From Phoronis australis (lineage: Eukaryota > Phoronida > Phoronidae), in the NCBI GenBank assembly GCA_002633005.1, contig NMRA01000251.1, positions 1 through 60,485 of the forward strand: a DNA stretch of 60,485 nucleotides. The letters run 5' to 3'. Position numbers and translations under genes: made by a program. The notes below the pieces were generated by a model. It was not told the DNA's origin and did not search any database. It saw only the letters and a list, made by a program, of their open reading frames with translations. Position 1 is the stretch's first letter. The number at the start of each line of letters is the position of its first letter. Below, one piece after another: positions 25,024 to 38,600 of the stretch.

Positions 25024-26344
25024 CATCCTACCTGATGAAATTTTATTCGTCTTTCGTTCACCAAAATGACTCACTAAAGCTTCCTCATAATACGCAAGGG
25101 CAATAAAAAACCCTCTTCGTGTTTTTGTGCTCCTAATGATTTCAGTTTTGATTTCGCCTGAACACGCACGTTGGAAAAAAACATCATGACTAATGAAACA
25201 CAGTCACGTCAGTACCAAAACCTATCAAGAAAGGGCAAGGTGTGCATACTTCCGGCCAGTTGTTCATTGTAATAGAAGAACGACAAAGTAATATAATAGT
25301 CGGTCACCTGCTTGTCAGGTCACAAAATGACATTATTGAAGTCCCGCAGATCGTGGTTGCTCCATCAAGTGAAGAATATACTAATTAATTTATTGTTGCC
25401 AGTGAAATTATTTGCTAAATGTCTTTGCCACCAACATTAAACTTCATTTATTACAACTGTGAAATCGCATTTCTTGCCTAACAATTAGAAGACGCTACTT
25501 GTTGGTGCAAGAAGTTTGAGTTCCTGTTGCTGTGATTAAAGAGAAATGCGGTTGAAACTTAATGTTCAAATAATCTACACTTTTATCTAACGGATACAAC
25601 ATAACAGACTGTTTTGTTTTCCTTTTCTCATATTTAACTCGAACACTAACCGGAATGATAATTCGCCCATGGATCAGCGATTACAAACCCAGAGATTAGT
25701 CATGCCTCTAATTAAAAAACAATACCAAAATATGGTCAAGCGTTTTCTCTGATATACATGCTAAATGGAAAACTACTTTTTGCATTTTACTTCAAGTCTG
25801 TCAATAATATATAGAAATTATTTGGTGTCCATAAAAAATTGGAATGACAACCAACTTCATGACGGAGCTAGTTACCACCAAAGGTGCACCGACGTCTGGG
25901 AATTGTGGTAGATGATTCATAAAACCGAACCTTTCATTTTCATAAAACGTTACGATAGTAATACACATACACCTGTAACAATGCTGTTAACGTACAATGC
26001 CTCTCTGCGCTTTCTGGGCGACGTATATTCATTGTATTGAATATTTCGTCATAAACATTAAAAAACATATATTTGTCCAAGTAAAAGCTCCAGACTAACG
26101 GCATTCATCTTGCAGTAATATTGCTGGAAACCTGGATAAGACTGTCGTGGTAGACGTGACGGCTATAAATAGACTAATGGATATCCAACACATTTTGGTT
26201 GTGTGCGATCTTGTCCTGAATTCAACTACAGTTCTGGTTGGGGTACATGTGACCTAGGTGGATGACTGAACAGGGGAGGCTCTTTAACTCGTTCCACAAT
26301 TAAAAAATACATATGACGCGTTCTTGTGCACAGAATATTCAGAA
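25024..26344. other. No gene seen
   Basis: Intergenic sequence between the solo LTR and the 3' end of the rolling stone-like gene; no exon or repeat recognised. Confidence 0.5.
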
Positions 26345-26350
26345 TTTATT
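26345..26350 (-). terminator. Poly(A) signal AATAAA of the rolling stone-like gene
   Basis: AATAAA on the minus strand, 110 bases past the stop codon of the last exon. It gives a short 3' UTR of plausible size. Confidence 0.6.
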
Positions 26351-26460
26351 TGACAGTAAAAACTTCAATTCACAGACGTAAAAAGATTAATTCTGCGTTC
26401 GAACGATTTGAGATGATATAGAGTACGGTTTACACTTCTGTATCCTTCACGTGTTTCCTC

Positions 26461-26645
26461 TCATCGTCGACTTGTGTTTTTATTTCTAGAATAGATATAT
26501 TGTCGTAATTTCACAATGCCAAAATGTCCTGCGTGAACTGCCAGCACGGAGACGAAGACGGCGAATATCCATCCTATGGCTTTTGTAGGAGACTTGTCGT
26601 AATCAATGATGGAATAAATGTAACTATTTCCGTCTTCCGATGTAC
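26461..26645 (-). CDS. Rolling stone-like gene, last exon
   Basis: Acceptor tgccttttcag, then 60 residues and TGA. It encodes YIYSIIDYDKSPTKAIGWIF, the last membrane segment and a basic C-terminal tail ending NKNTSRR. The motif YxIIDYDxxPxxAIG fits the closing segment of rolling stone proteins. Confidence 0.9.
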
Positions 26646-29600
26646 CTGAAAAGGCATTGTTTGAATTGTTTGTTAGCAATAAAAAGGCATACATGTATGC
26701 GCAATAAATGTGATTGCTCTTCACCTGGAACTAAACTTTTTCATTGGCCCTCAAGAATGCAAGCCGGTCCATTACATATACTAAATGCCTTCAAGATAAC
26801 ACAACTTTAAAAGTGCCATTTTTTTCGTTTGTGGTTAAGTTTACACGCATGGCCTTTGGACGAGGTGATGCGCCCTTTTACATGTACTATGCCTGAAGAA
26901 CAATATGATGAGCTCGCATGATTCTGTCATTTTTGTTGTGTATGGGTCAATGCTAATGTTGTAGCACAGCTGATACTTGTTTTTCTTACTTCCCGTCCGT
27001 CGAAATACCGTAAAGTTACTTGCTAGTTACCATGGTTCCTGTGGTATATACTCTACAGTTGACAACCATTGGTTCCACGGGTAACACTATTCGAGAACTG
27101 ACATGACACCGTCATGCTTTGGAAGCACGGTCAGTAAATGTTACCACGTTAGAGTGGAAGAGCGAAGGAAATGTAATTGAGAACAGAACCTTTAGTGGTC
27201 TTTACGATGAACCATTGACACAGACCTAGACAGAATTTTGGGCCTAGGGAGAGTAGGCTTTTATTGCCCGAGCTCAAATGCAAGTTTTCCGGATCAGGTA
27301 TTATTGACTACGAAATGGATCCATGTAACGAAACCAATCAGTTGCGCATTAAATGCAAAGTCTCACAAGGCGTCGTTTGCGTGTTCCTACAAACTTCGTG
27401 CTCCAAGTTGATGCAGGTGCCACGATAGAGTGCCTACTATGACTGTTTTCATTGGAAGGAGGACATAAATGCCATTACCTTCAGCTGCCCAGTAAATGAT
27501 TGTAAATATTCCGTAAATGGCGACGTATGATAATGGCTGGTACCAGTGAAGGAAACGAGCTGGCAATCCCGTGAGGCACCAGTCTATGACGACATAAGTT
27601 GTGTTCAGAGCATGACTGGTTATACTTCGAATATCAAGCTGCCACCCTGCGGATCAGAGTAAATTGCTATTCACAATACCAACCTTGCTTTGACAATTGT
27701 CTACTTACAACCACATGCATTCGTTCAAATCACCTCCTGTGTAACACGAACAGCTCCAGTAAACATGCCACTATTGGCCAAGTACTGGATATCCGTTGCC
27801 TGTTACCGCTTGTACCGCATACCGGTTTACGTTTCTGGGCCACTAACACCCATACTGAGCCCAATACCGTAAAACGACTGCTTGAGCAGTAAACAAAGGC
27901 TCGAACACACGAGGGCAGTTATAACCATGCCCACAGGGGGCGCTTACTAATTTAACACTAACTTTTCTCTTGAAGAATTACCATCAGATTTTTGACAGTA
28001 AAACTTTTCAGTTTTCATAAAAAACTTAATTTCTATCAGATGCATTACAGTGTAATTTTATTGTTTAAAGAAAACTTTTCATCAGATGACTCTCATTAAA
28101 AAACCGCCATTTTGAAATTTCTGTTGAAGAACACTTGGGCTGTTTAGAGATTTTCTACAGTTTGAAACCAGCGTGTGTGTGAGAATAGTGAAGGATTTTG
28201 ACCGTGAACTTCAGATTTCTAGTAAGTTTCATATTTGTTTACTTTGAATGCCGTGCCAATGTCTGTAGGAGTGTAAAACCAGATTTATACCACAGACGTT
28301 CTCAGCTTCTGTTCTGATCGTCTTCAATACAAATTACAATATACTACATGATATGGCTCTAGGGATTAAGAATTCCACGGGTGCTTCATTTCAGCCGACC
28401 ATATCAGACACAAAGCTCAATAAAAGTATGCTGAACAGGTCCAGCAGACCACGAGTAACTGTTATTTCTTCTGATAGCATTCACACAGTCACTTGGTTGG
28501 TCTTTTATGGGCTACAATACTTCCCATCACTTCCTGTAGGAATTTCGTCCCGTGTATTTTAAACAGGCGGAATACCAAGTCCGTTCTCCGATTAACAGTT
28601 TTCACCTTGTCAAAAATACATTCTACACTTAAAACTAAGACTTATTAATGCGCTTGCATGTACTTTCTCCAGTGGTTCTTTATACTTCTACACATATCTT
28701 CGATGAAGCTTAGTTACGAGAAGTAATGTGACTTTGGCGAAGAATTCCAACTCCACTTTTTGGTCATTGTTAACTTTTTCACCGCTTGTGCGATAACCAC
28801 TAAGCATTTCAATAAGTCAAGTGAGTTACGCTAGCGCGAGACTGAGTGAATCGCGTGAGGCTGACGCGTGACACTTGCACAATAGCATGGGAAGGTATCA
28901 GGTGAAATTTGTAAGATTTATGTCCCTTCGACTTTTTATTCATCAACATGCGTGATTTCACGTAACTTCCTTAAAATGGCACCCGGTAAAAGAAACTAGA
29001 GCAAACCGTGACAGATTTCATCGATTTGTTCAAATTAACTTGAGTGATCGTCTCCACGCCGCACTGAGACTGATGCGCATCCAGGAATATCATTGCATAA
29101 ACATCAAAAGCCTTCTTTCCTTGATCCCATTGAATTGCCCAAGTTGTGAATGGTAAATTGGTTACAGAGTTTCCAAGGGAAACACAAGGCTCTTAATTCA
29201 AAGAGGCTAAATAGTTAACATGGCGGATTTCACTTGTGCTTTAACTTGTACGCCTGTCAAAGATAAAATAATTATTGAGTTTCTGTAAGCAACCCCTGTG
29301 TCAAAATCAAGAAATTTCTCAGCAATTTAGTCTTCCATTTACGTGTAATTTGTATCATCTTATAGCTCATTTTATCACTTACTAGTAACTTAGAATTTAA
29401 TTGCAAGAACCTGTCTTGTGTTTGATCTTGACTTTATGGATTACCCTTGTTTGAAGCGCAACGAACACTTGACTTTGGTGGAGATTTCTGATGTCAGACC
29501 ATGCATTTAGTTGCAAGAAATTAGGTATCGGCAACTGCTGGTTTTTGCAGTAATCCTAACTTAGTGATTCTTCAGTTTCAAACAAGGTTATTTTAAAAAC

Positions 29601-32600
29601 CCATAGTTTAAACACATTCATACCAAAATTAAATTATGTAATGGATACTCAATAAGCTTTCATGGGCGGGTCAAAACAGACCTTCGGAATACCGTCAGTA
29701 CTGTCTATGAAAAATCCAGATGTGTACGAAGGTCGTCTGCCATGAACGTCAAAAAATATCCTTGGTGGGTTTCAACATTTTTGTTTGCAAATCACCACTC
29801 GAAGGCAGTTTGATATGATAAGGTGAAAGAAGGTATTGAAAAATTTGTTTGGTGATGATTGCACATTTGAGAAAATTCTGAGCAAAACAATTTTCATAGT
29901 CCAAACTTTATTTTTTATTAAGTAGCCTAGTGAGTGACGCCATTGATGATCGTAAGATAAATTCAAGTGCCTGGTTTATATTTGCCAGTTTCGCGCCAGC
30001 ATGACTATTTAAACTTTTTTAAAGTATGATAACAAAGAATACTTGTCGCTAAGCAATTGACAGTACAGTAGCTGCTGAGCATCAGTTTTCATGAAACACG
30101 TGCTAGTATAGAAAAGTTGAGGATATTACGAGGGTGAGACACAGACCCTAACGGTTCTGCCTTAGGGGGATTCCTCTTTGATTGAGTTTTTTGTTTATTT
30201 GTGTAACTCTTTTTAGGGATTTCTCCATAAAATAAGTTGAATACACAGAGTTTACGTAGCTCTTCTAGGGATCAAGAGGAGTTGAAAATTTGCTTATGTA
30301 ACCCGTTTCTCTCATGCAAAGTTGCTTTACTTAAGTTTGAATTTGATCTCCGAAACTGTGCTGTGGGGCTTTAAAGCTGGTATCAAAGGGCAAACTGTTG
30401 TTGTTTTCAGTTGACGCATGCGTTCTGGCGATGCTGTAAGCGCAATGACGAGCATGTACTGTACATGGATTGACCTGAATGGAGAAAGCCAGTTGACAGG
30501 CTTGGCTGTGGCGTAAATTGAACCGATTGAATTAGCAAAATCGGGAGGAACTAATGCTATTTATCGGTGTCATTGCCAGCAAATCATATCTAGTGAGAGC
30601 GTGTTGCAGCCGCAGATAAAACGGGTGACGCAAATTACTCTTAGAGTCGTCCCGGATTACACGGGGATAGGACTCTCCGTTTTCCTGGAGATAAGAAAGC
30701 GTGTGACCTCGTTTTGGAACTCAGGGACATTTCCATGTCTCTCATTGATGCCAGAAGGTGAAGAATTTTAGATCACGCATGCACCGGTAATTGTCCAGTT
30801 TATCAAACTTTCTCACGTCGGAGTTGCAGCCCAAACCACAGCATTACAATTTTGTTGGCATTGGAAGGACGAATGGAGGAATGCAACCTAGAAAATCCTG
30901 TAAGGAGTCATACAATAAAAATAACATGTGCACCTCCAGTGACACGAAAACGAGGCAGCAAATGTGCCTGACGGATGTTTACGGCATTATGAGTAAATAC
31001 ATTGCGATTCCAGTGTCGCTGTGCAATCCGGTACGGCCCTGTAGCTTTGATTTGTTCCCGAATACCTACATGTAGTTGGCGGCCATATTAGCTCGCAATT
31101 ATACACCTGATGATGACAATGGGGTTGGTGTATGTCGCGAAAGGATAACTTCGTATGAGTAATTGAAAAAATTACCTCCGTAGACAGCGACCCAATACAC
31201 AACTGTAATGACCGGAGCCATTGTGGCTGAGACGTTGTTGAACACCCAGCAGACTTTCATCAGTACAGTCATATCGGCATACACTCGGTGAAATAAGCAA
31301 CAGATACCAGAATTATGCAATCGTATGACCATGAGTATTCAATGAGGCAGTGGGGTGGCTAAATTGAAAACCTGGGTCACTTTGCAAAGGACAGGTGGGC
31401 TAATTGCAAAGGTAAAATGAATTTTGACTGTGGGAGGGCTTTTTCAGAGAAGAGAGTGCATGGCCCCCTTTTTCCACCCCAGAGTNTAGTCCAAACTTTA
31501 TTTTTTATTAAGTAGCCTAGTGAGTGACGCCATTGATGATCGTAAGATAAATTCAAGTGCCTGGTTTATATTTGCCAGTTTCGCGCCAGCATGACTATTT
31601 AAACTTTTTTAAAGTATGATAACAAAGAATACTTGTCGCTAAGCAATTGACAGTACAGTAGCTGCTGAGCATCAGTTTTCATGAAACACGTGCTAGTATA
31701 GAAAAGTTGAGGATATTACGAGGGTGAGACACAGACCCTAACGGTTCTGCCTTGGGAGGATTCCTCTTTGATTGAGTTTTTTGTTTATTTGTGTAACTCT
31801 TTTTAGGGATTTCTCCATAAAATAAGTTGAATACACAGAGTTTACGTAGCTCTTCTAGGGATCAAGAGGAGTTGAAAATTTGCTTATGTAACCCGTTTCT
31901 CTCATGCAAAGTTGCTTTACTTAAGTTTGAATTTGATCTCCGAAACTGTGCTGTGGGGCTTTAAAGCTGGTTAGGAACTTCCACCTATTTATTATACGCC
32001 CATTTTACATGTTCTATCTCATTTTAGTTGTTTCACAACGAAACTCCATATGCCCAAATATCAAAATCCAAAACAATGCGGGCTTTTGGTGATCTTATGA
32101 AACGTAAAAAATCACCGTTTTGTTGCTTAGTTTACTTCTTCGACAGCGTTGTGCGCGCAAGACATCGTACGATATAAGCAGCACCCAGCCTCGTCTCCAA
32201 GCCTCAAGATGGTGCTGGTCAGTTATGCCATTTAAGGCTTGGTAATAGGAAATGAAATGTGTCATCAATTTTGTTGAAAGTGCCGGAATATGACAAGTGA
32301 TTTCCACATGTTCTGCAGTTATGCATAAAAATAAAAACTAACGGTATATTGCAGCAATTTAGGTCTAAATTATAGCAAAAATGATGTATTTTGAGTTGAA
32401 AACAGATTCATACTATTCATAAATAAGAATTGAAAATAAGTACAACCTTTGTTTCAGACATTAACTAAAACAATGCTTTATGTCACATGAATGACAATGT
32501 GAAAATAATTACAATCTGCATTTGTTCAATGATGCCAAGACATCGGTCAATCACTGCGCAGAGAGTAATTCCAATAGCGAAGCCTCAAATGGCTAAACTG

Positions 32601-35600
32601 ATCAGTGCCATCTTGAGGCTTGAGGACGAAGTTGAAAAGGTCACATCAGTGTCAAGTGTGTGTAAACACGGAGCAAAAATCATCAGTTGATGCTCACGAG
32701 ACTTTTTTGTAACAGATTGTAAAGTATTTTTAGGAATCTTGAAGTGGTAACGAAATAGACATTTTGGGAAGAAATGGAATGAATATAAAGTCGCTTCTGA
32801 CAATATTTATTGCAAGAAACTGAAGTCCTACGACAAGATGTAATACTTCTGTTAACAAAGGATGAAAGTTTTGTAAACAATAATAAGATGCTTAGTTGTT
32901 ATTTATATAATTCATCATTTTTTGTAAGTATTTTACCATAGCAGTTTCATTGTAATAAAAGTATTAAAGAAGAGACTTTTCTTCTTGTTAGTCACAGCTG
33001 CACATGCAATAGGACTGGAATGACCAACAAAGCGAACGTTGTTGGAGTTCAAAACCTGAAGCATTGAAAACTTGTTTCGTTATATCCACAAATATTAATA
33101 TTCCTGCATTGGGATTGTAAAGGCAACATTAATGGTTCAATATTGGCGCTGTACTGGCCCATCACTACACTTTCGCCTTTGTAAGTAGTATAATGGCTTA
33201 ATATGAGCCCATCAATGGCCCTGTACAGGGACAACACAGTCTGTCAATACTGGCACTTTATAGGGCCGAAACCGGTTTTTGATGTATTGGCCCTGTAATG
33301 GCTTGGTACTGTCCCTTTAATGGTCCGATATCGCAATCTTATACCGGCCCAATACCGAGAAGATGTTCAAAATGTTACTGGGCCAGTACTGGCCTACATC
33401 ATTGGGCCAATACAGAATGAGACAGTTCAGGGCCAGTGCTGGCCCAGTACCTGCATGTTTACAGGGGCGACGCCGCCAGTCTGGGTCTCCCCTAAGATAA
33501 AATTACAGACAATGATGTCGATGGATTGCGATTCAACAAGCAACAGTAAAAGCTCGCAAAATCTTTAAATGATACATGTGACCACCGAGTGATGGAGGTA
33601 ATACTTCAATCTCGATACGGTGGCAATTTTGATAAAAAAACTTACATTGGGTATCTCTCTTTAATTATTTTTTGTTTCCTCGTCCTCAAATATACTAGGA
33701 CAAGTGTTTGGTTTTCCCTTATCTTATTTTACAATCGTTCAGTAAAACTGCTTCTATTATTGTCTTGACGTACAATCATGTACTAAACCAATCGAAACAA
33801 GTGACTCATGCCACAAGAACAGACGCAAGACAAGAACACTCGGGATTGTTTTATGAATTTTTGAAATCAACATACAGAGGTGATTGAGATAACATCAATC
33901 TCAAATGACTATAATGTTGATATCAAAGGGCAAACTGTTGTTGTTTTCAGTTAACGCATGCGTTCTGGCGATGCTGTAAGCGCAATGACGAGCATGTACT
34001 GTACATGGATTGACCTGAATGGAGAAAGCCAGTTGACAGGCTGTGGCGTAAATTGAACCGATTGAATTAGCAAAATCTGGAGGAATTAATGCTATTTATT
34101 GGTGTCATTGCCAGCAAAACATATCTAGTGAGAGCGTGTTGCAGCCGCAGATAAAACGGGTGACGCAAATTACTCTTAGAGTCGTCCCGGATTACACGGT
34201 GATAGGACTCTCCGTTTTCCTGGAGATAAGAAAGCGTGTGACCTCGTTTTGGAACTCAGGGACATTTCCATGTCTCTCATTGATGCCAGAAAGTGAAGAA
34301 TTTTAGATCACGCATGAACCGGTAATTGTCCAGTTTATCAAACTTTCTCACGTCGGAGTTGCAGCCCAACCCACAGCATTACAATTTTGTTGGCATTGGA
34401 AGGACGGATGGAGGAATGCAACCTAGAAAATCCTGTAAGGAGTCATACAATAAAAATAACATGTGCACCTCCAGTGACACGAAAACGAGGCAGCAAATGT
34501 GCCTGACGGATGTTTACGGCATTATGAGTAAATACATTGAGATTCGAGTGTCGCTGTGCAATCCGGTACGGCCCTGTTGCTTTGATTTGTTCCCGAATAC
34601 CTACATGTAGTTGGCGGCCATATTAGCTCGCAATTATACACCCGATGATGACAATGGGGTTGGTGTATGTCGCGAAAGGATAACTTCGTATGAGTAATTA
34701 AAAAAATTACCTCCGTAGACAGCGACCCAATACACAACTGTAATGACGGGAGCCATTGTGGCCGAGACGTTGTTGAACACCCAGCAGACTTTCATCAGTA
34801 CAGTCATATCGGCATACACTCGGTGAAATAAGCAACAGACACCAGAATTATGCATTCGTATGACCATGAGTATTCAATGAGGCAGTGGGGTGGCTAAATT
34901 GAAAACTTAGGTCACTTTGGAAAGGACAGGTGGGCCAATTGCAAAGGTAAAATGAATTTTGACTGTGGGAGGGCTTATTCAGAGAAGAGAGTGCATGGCC
35001 CCTTTTTCCACCCCAGAGTGACTAACACGTCAAAAACGTGGCCAAGCACACAATGAGTTCCTATCTTCGGGAAGAGAAAAGTTTTATTCGGACTGATGCT
35101 ATTCACGCGTTTTCCACCTTAAATTGCCAGGGTCGTCTGATTTTCTGTTGCTGAGGATCCCGTTAAACCCTAATCAGTTACTGGCCAAAGGACGCCATTT
35201 CTGAGTAACACAAATACATGCATAAAGACATACGCACATAAATACCTTGAAATCGGCCTTTCTTCCGAAGAAGCTATGTGATAAATCTGACAACATGAAT
35301 TTTCTGGAGTGTCGAAGTAAAATCTAGTCCTCGAGAATTAATCAACGGAGCAGGTATCTACAGTATGTCTACGATCAACGCTTTATTACAAGAACTACAC
35401 CCTGTAGACCAACAGGAAAGTGAATAGGTGGTGCTGAAGAATGAAGGGTCCTGGTTTAAGTATCTGAATGGAATTGTGGCCATTTGCTTAATAGTGGAAC
35501 CTACGAGAATTACCTGGGATGTGTTCCGTAAACGCAAGAATTTCGGAAGTAAATCGAGTGTGGTCACGTGCTTCAACTATAATACATGGCGGTATCCCGC

Positions 35601-38600
35601 TAAGTGACGGGTTTTTGAGAAATTCTTGGGTCTGCGGAAAGCTGGTCTCAATAAACACATTACTGTGGCAAGACCCCTTGCTTCACCTGCAACACCCATT
35701 AAAGTTCAAGTTCACCTGCCTGACTATGAAGAATCTACCTTCAGCACATTATATAGCATTAGTCAAAATAACCGAACTTAAAGGTGTATAAGACTGTTGT
35801 TGAAGATAATACCGTGTTCATCCTCTCTACTACCACTATTACTACCATCAGTATTGAGCATCAGAATAACCTTTGTGATGAGCATCTTTCTTTGTCATCG
35901 ATATAGTGAACATGAACACCGGCGACGGAAAACAGTTTTTGGTTCGTAGATCAGCGTGTAAACTAAAAATAATACAAGTTGCAATACTTAAAACAATACA
36001 CAAACAATCCACACACTGCTGCCGCTTTTTACCGGGAATGAAATTTCCGATTTGGTAAATGCATTGTCAAGTTTCTATCAGCAAATGTCAGTGTAATAAT
36101 GGTGGCAAGGAGAGTAATGTCACAGATTAAATCTATGTAATACGAACCCCATATAAGTTTTCAACTCGGGTAAATCCCGGGACCTTTACCTACCATTGTC
36201 TGGTACAGCATCCCTGCTACACGTGCGTGCATAGCCTGTGTATGCCAGAGACGTTTTGAGTGTCTCTGTTATACATAAAATAGTGAATGTCCAGTGGGTT
36301 AGGTAGATGAAATACTTTCCTCGGGGACCATCGAATACAGCTATAGAGTAGACGAGGACTGTGCAGAAGAACAGTGATGCCACCTGGCGGTAGACAACGA
36401 AGACAACAGACGGCCGCTGGGTCCACTGAAACATGAGTTGGGTAAAGTGACACCTGCCGGATGAACCTTATGTAACATCAAAGTTAAAGGTGTCTTCCCT
36501 GAGTATCTAGCTATCAGGAAACAAAAGGTGCATTATCCCACTTAAACCCTTAAAATCGAACTTCTCATACCCTTGGTGTAATGGGATTTGAAAGCCTCAG
36601 CGTTTCTTGGGTTTGGCCAATTCTAAAATTGCACATCTTACAGTACGCATGTAGGCCTATGCATCGCGTGTGATTTGAGTTGCTGACTCATTTGGCAACA
36701 ACTCTGAATCGGGTAAGTGAAGTTTAGACTTCAACATTAACAACTGCAGATTCGAAAGCTGAATGTGATAGTTTTTGCATGTATTGATATCGAAGAAATC
36801 CAATCAAATTACTGATTAAGTTGCTTAGATGCGATGAACGTACTTTTAATTGTTTCAATATTTAACTAAAGTGAGGTCATGCGGGAGATTAGTATCAAGT
36901 CAGAATTAAGTTGGAAGTGTCCTTCTTACTAGAATTACTGTTCTTTATCCAGAACCAGGTCCATAACGCTCTAAATACATTCGTGGACATCTTGCATTGC
37001 TCGACTTCCCTCATTTGCAGTAAATAATGACTATGACTTTGGGTCCCAATGCAAGAAAACAGATCAAATTAAGTAGGTAATTACAAAAATTTAATCAACA
37101 GATAATCAAAAGAATTAATTGCAGGCGGCCCGATACACGCTGTACCAGACGTGCGCAAGCCGCTCATGTGAGCCCATTGCACTGATCAACGGAAACCATT
37201 TTTATTCTTTGTTAATAAATAGTTAAAACCGAGCTGAGGAGCTAAAAACCTGACTCAAGGGTTTAACAGTGCGACCTGGTGAGACTTGAACCTACATGTA
37301 CCTCCTCCAGCAAAGAAAGAGGACACCATTCCAGGCTATAATGCCTCCTCCAATAGACGACCAAATGTAACCGACTTTTTACAATACAGTATGCCACATG
37401 TTTGAAATTTTAACAGTATGGTAAATTTCTGTTCTGGAAGTAACGGCGCAGAATTTGGTTTCGGTTAAATATGGAATTTTTTAAAATGAGTGGGTTCGAT
37501 TCCCTGTTGGGGAAAAACTTTTTCAGGTCACGTGATATGGCCACAGGTTACGTAAAGGCCAGACTTAAAAATAGTTGCAAAATTCGGTTTCTGTTTTATT
37601 CGGTCAGTTATCATAAGCAAACCAATTACATCTTAAGAAAACCAATTTAGTACTTTGCTGAAGATACACACGGTTATGCCAAACAATTATTATACCCTGC
37701 TGGTAATACAAAGCCAAATGAAGATATTTTGTCCAACCACTGTATACGAAGTTCATTCAAACATTCTTAGTGACATAAATGACATGTAAGTGTGTCAACG
37801 ATTCTGGTTCATAATAGCAAAATGCACATATTTAGCGTATGAATACTTAAAATTTTACATTTACCAAATACAATTTAGTTGGTAGTAAACTATGTGAAAT
37901 CATGTATTGTAGCCAACAAAAGGGTTTGCTCACAATACACTAAAAGAACTTTTTTCGATTCACTTTCGTGAAAGCTGTATAAAAATGAATCAAAAGCAAG
38001 TTATTTTAGTCGGGACACAAGCCCAAATACATGTTATGGCCATTGAACACAACTCTAAGTATTTTCAAACTTAACTGAACTATTTACATGTATGCACCGC
38101 CAGCTAAAATGGCTGCCGTAGCGAGCGACAGTTGACTCGTGACATTTACTACGTAAGCCAACACTGCGTGTATCGCTAACCGACTAGAGCGACGTCTTTC
38201 GTGAAAATGGACTCGTGCATTATTGGTACTCACTCGACTGCCACCATAAGTAATGAGATTTCCGCAAATAGCAAAAAACACAAACATGGACAGGGCTGAA
38301 AGTTAAGAAACGATATCCTTCTATTGACGAAGTTCATCCTATTTTAAATCGGTGAATGTACAGTAAGGAGTGACTTTTAAGGACGTACAAATGATCTTGA
38401 TATCGGGGCAATTTCGTCGCCCGGTATCAAATTTCCAACTGACCCTCTTAACCTAGGTATATTAATGTAAATTTTGTAGCTGTTCGGAATCAAGCGCTAG
38501 TGCAGAACAAGGGACAGTGTTTCTGCCTGATTTTTTTATTTTTAACAACAGCCACGAACGGTAAAAATCATTTGTGCCACTAATTGTGGGATTTGTCTCC

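Larger units (their letters stand above)
31487..35019. repeat. Duplicated block, second copy with 1,950-base insert
   Basis: Same block as 29897-31485 but interrupted between its two parts by 31971-33920. The presence of the insert explains why an assembler would keep the two alleles apart. No target-site duplication or terminal inverted repeat is visible at the insert ends, so it may be a deletion in the other allele instead of an insertion here. Confidence 0.92.

Noticed and set aside
27690-27892. Two overlapping plus-strand open frames beside exon 4
   Set aside because: No motif, and they lie antisense in intron 3 of a well-supported gene.
30791-31075. Plus-strand open frame present in both copies of the duplicated block (also 34326-34610)
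   Set aside because: The two copies are alleles, so presence in both is not independent evidence; it starts with TTG and lies antisense in intron 3.
29897-35019. True tandem duplication of exon 3
   Set aside because: Near-identity of the copies, an N exactly at the junction and a contig-like overlap make allelic mis-assembly much more likely, though it is not strictly excluded.
37281-37504. B-box-like sequences suggesting tRNA genes or SINEs
   Set aside because: GGTTCAAGTCTC (minus) and GGGTTCGATTCCC (plus) are present, but no A box at correct spacing and no cloverleaf could be drawn.
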